5,397 nucleotides of DNA from Bacillota bacterium (GTDB lineage: Bacteria; Bacillota; Clostridia; Peptostreptococcales; Anaerovoracaceae). The stretch is taken from assembly GCA_016281165.1 (NCBI GenBank), contig JAEEIC010000085.1, forward strand, positions 1 through 5,397. Reading direction: 5' to 3'. Position numbers and translations under genes: made by a program. Below, one piece after another: positions 5,174 through 5,397 of the stretch. The notes under the pieces were generated by a model. It saw nothing but the letters and a program-made list of their open reading frames with translations. It searched no databases and was not told the origin of the DNA. Positions within the stretch are counted from its first letter, which is position 1. The number at the start of each line of letters is the position of its first letter.

Positions 5174-5397
5174 ATGAAAAGCGAAAAGACGAAGGAAAGC
5201 TACAGGTTCATCAACAACAAGGAGTGCCGGTATTTCCCCTGCCATGAGACGGAGGATCCGGACAGCTTCAACTGCCTCTTCTGCTACTGCCCCCTGTACG
5301 CCCTGGGCGACCGCTGCGAAGGATCCTTCAGGTATATCAGGCGGGGCGAACGCCTGATCAAGGACTGCAGCGCCTGCATGATCCCCCACAGGCCGGA
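5174..5397 (+). CDS. Cysteine-rich small domain protein, C-terminus cut by right window edge
   Basis: The frame runs 74 codons from ATG 5174 to the window end without a stop. Eight cysteines (18, 23, 34, 37, 39, 48, 65, 68) and His24 and His72 are arranged as C-x4-CH, FNCLFCYCPLYALGDRC and KDCSACMIPHR. This is the pattern I know as the cysteine-rich small domain (Pfam PF04071), a presumed metal-binding module found mainly in anaerobic bacteria and archaea, sometimes near cobalamin genes. The protein has no signal peptide. Family members are usually only slightly longer, so little is probably missing. The gene follows the beta subunit by 20 bases and likely shares its transcript. The start is not firm: GAAGG lies only 2 bases from the ATG and another AAGGA lies 15 away, but the domain begins right after this methionine. 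The biochemical role is unknown. Confidence 0.82.
   Translation, partial: MKSEKTKESYRFINNKECRYFPCHETEDPDSFNCLFCYCPLYALGDRCEGSFRYIRRGERLIKDCSACMIPHRP

Overview
The window looks like ordinary chromosomal DNA from a GC-rich, probably anaerobic bacterium. The coding sequences are GC-rich, use AGG and AGA freely for arginine, and carry Shine-Dalgarno sites of the GGAGG/AAGGA type. The intergenic gaps contain TATAAT-like -10 boxes. Oxygen-sensitive two-subunit Fe-S fumarase, a YitT/DUF2179 membrane protein and a cysteine-rich small domain protein occurring together fit Synergistota or Clostridia-like Firmicutes. That placement is inference, not a measured result. I see no mobile element, CRISPR array, tRNA, rRNA or phage gene.

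Layout, left to right. (1) Positions 1-139, minus strand: the first 46 codons of a gene resembling class V PLP-dependent aminotransferases, cut by the window edge. (2) Positions 140-426: a divergent control region with a minus-strand promoter, a plus-strand promoter and a terminator-like hairpin between them. (3) Positions 427-2510, plus strand: a class I/II PLP aminotransferase followed by an HpcH/HpaI-family aldolase, separated by an 80-base gap with two competing hairpins. (4) Positions 2500-3378, minus strand: a YitT-family membrane protein with a C-terminal DUF2179 domain. Its 3' end overlaps the aldolase tail to tail by 11 bases. (5) Positions 3379-3541: a second divergent control region. 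(6) Positions 3542-5397, plus strand: an unrecognised 64-codon ORF, the alpha and beta subunits of a class I Fe-S fumarase/tartrate-dehydratase-type hydro-lyase, and a cysteine-rich small domain protein cut by the right edge. These four are tightly packed, with overlapping stops and starts or a 20-base gap, so they are very likely one operon.

How the genes may work together. The aminotransferase would turn an amino acid into a 2-oxo acid, and the aldolase family cleaves hydroxylated 2-oxo acids to pyruvate or a related 2-oxo acid plus an aldehyde. The pair could therefore be a short amino-acid catabolic route, with unknown substrate. The alpha and beta hydro-lyase subunits should form one [4Fe-4S] enzyme interconverting malate and fumarate, or a close analogue such as tartrate/oxaloacetate. 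The least explained items are the small coupled ORF ahead of the hydratase and the eight-cysteine protein behind it. Nothing here convincingly amounts to a new multi-gene system.
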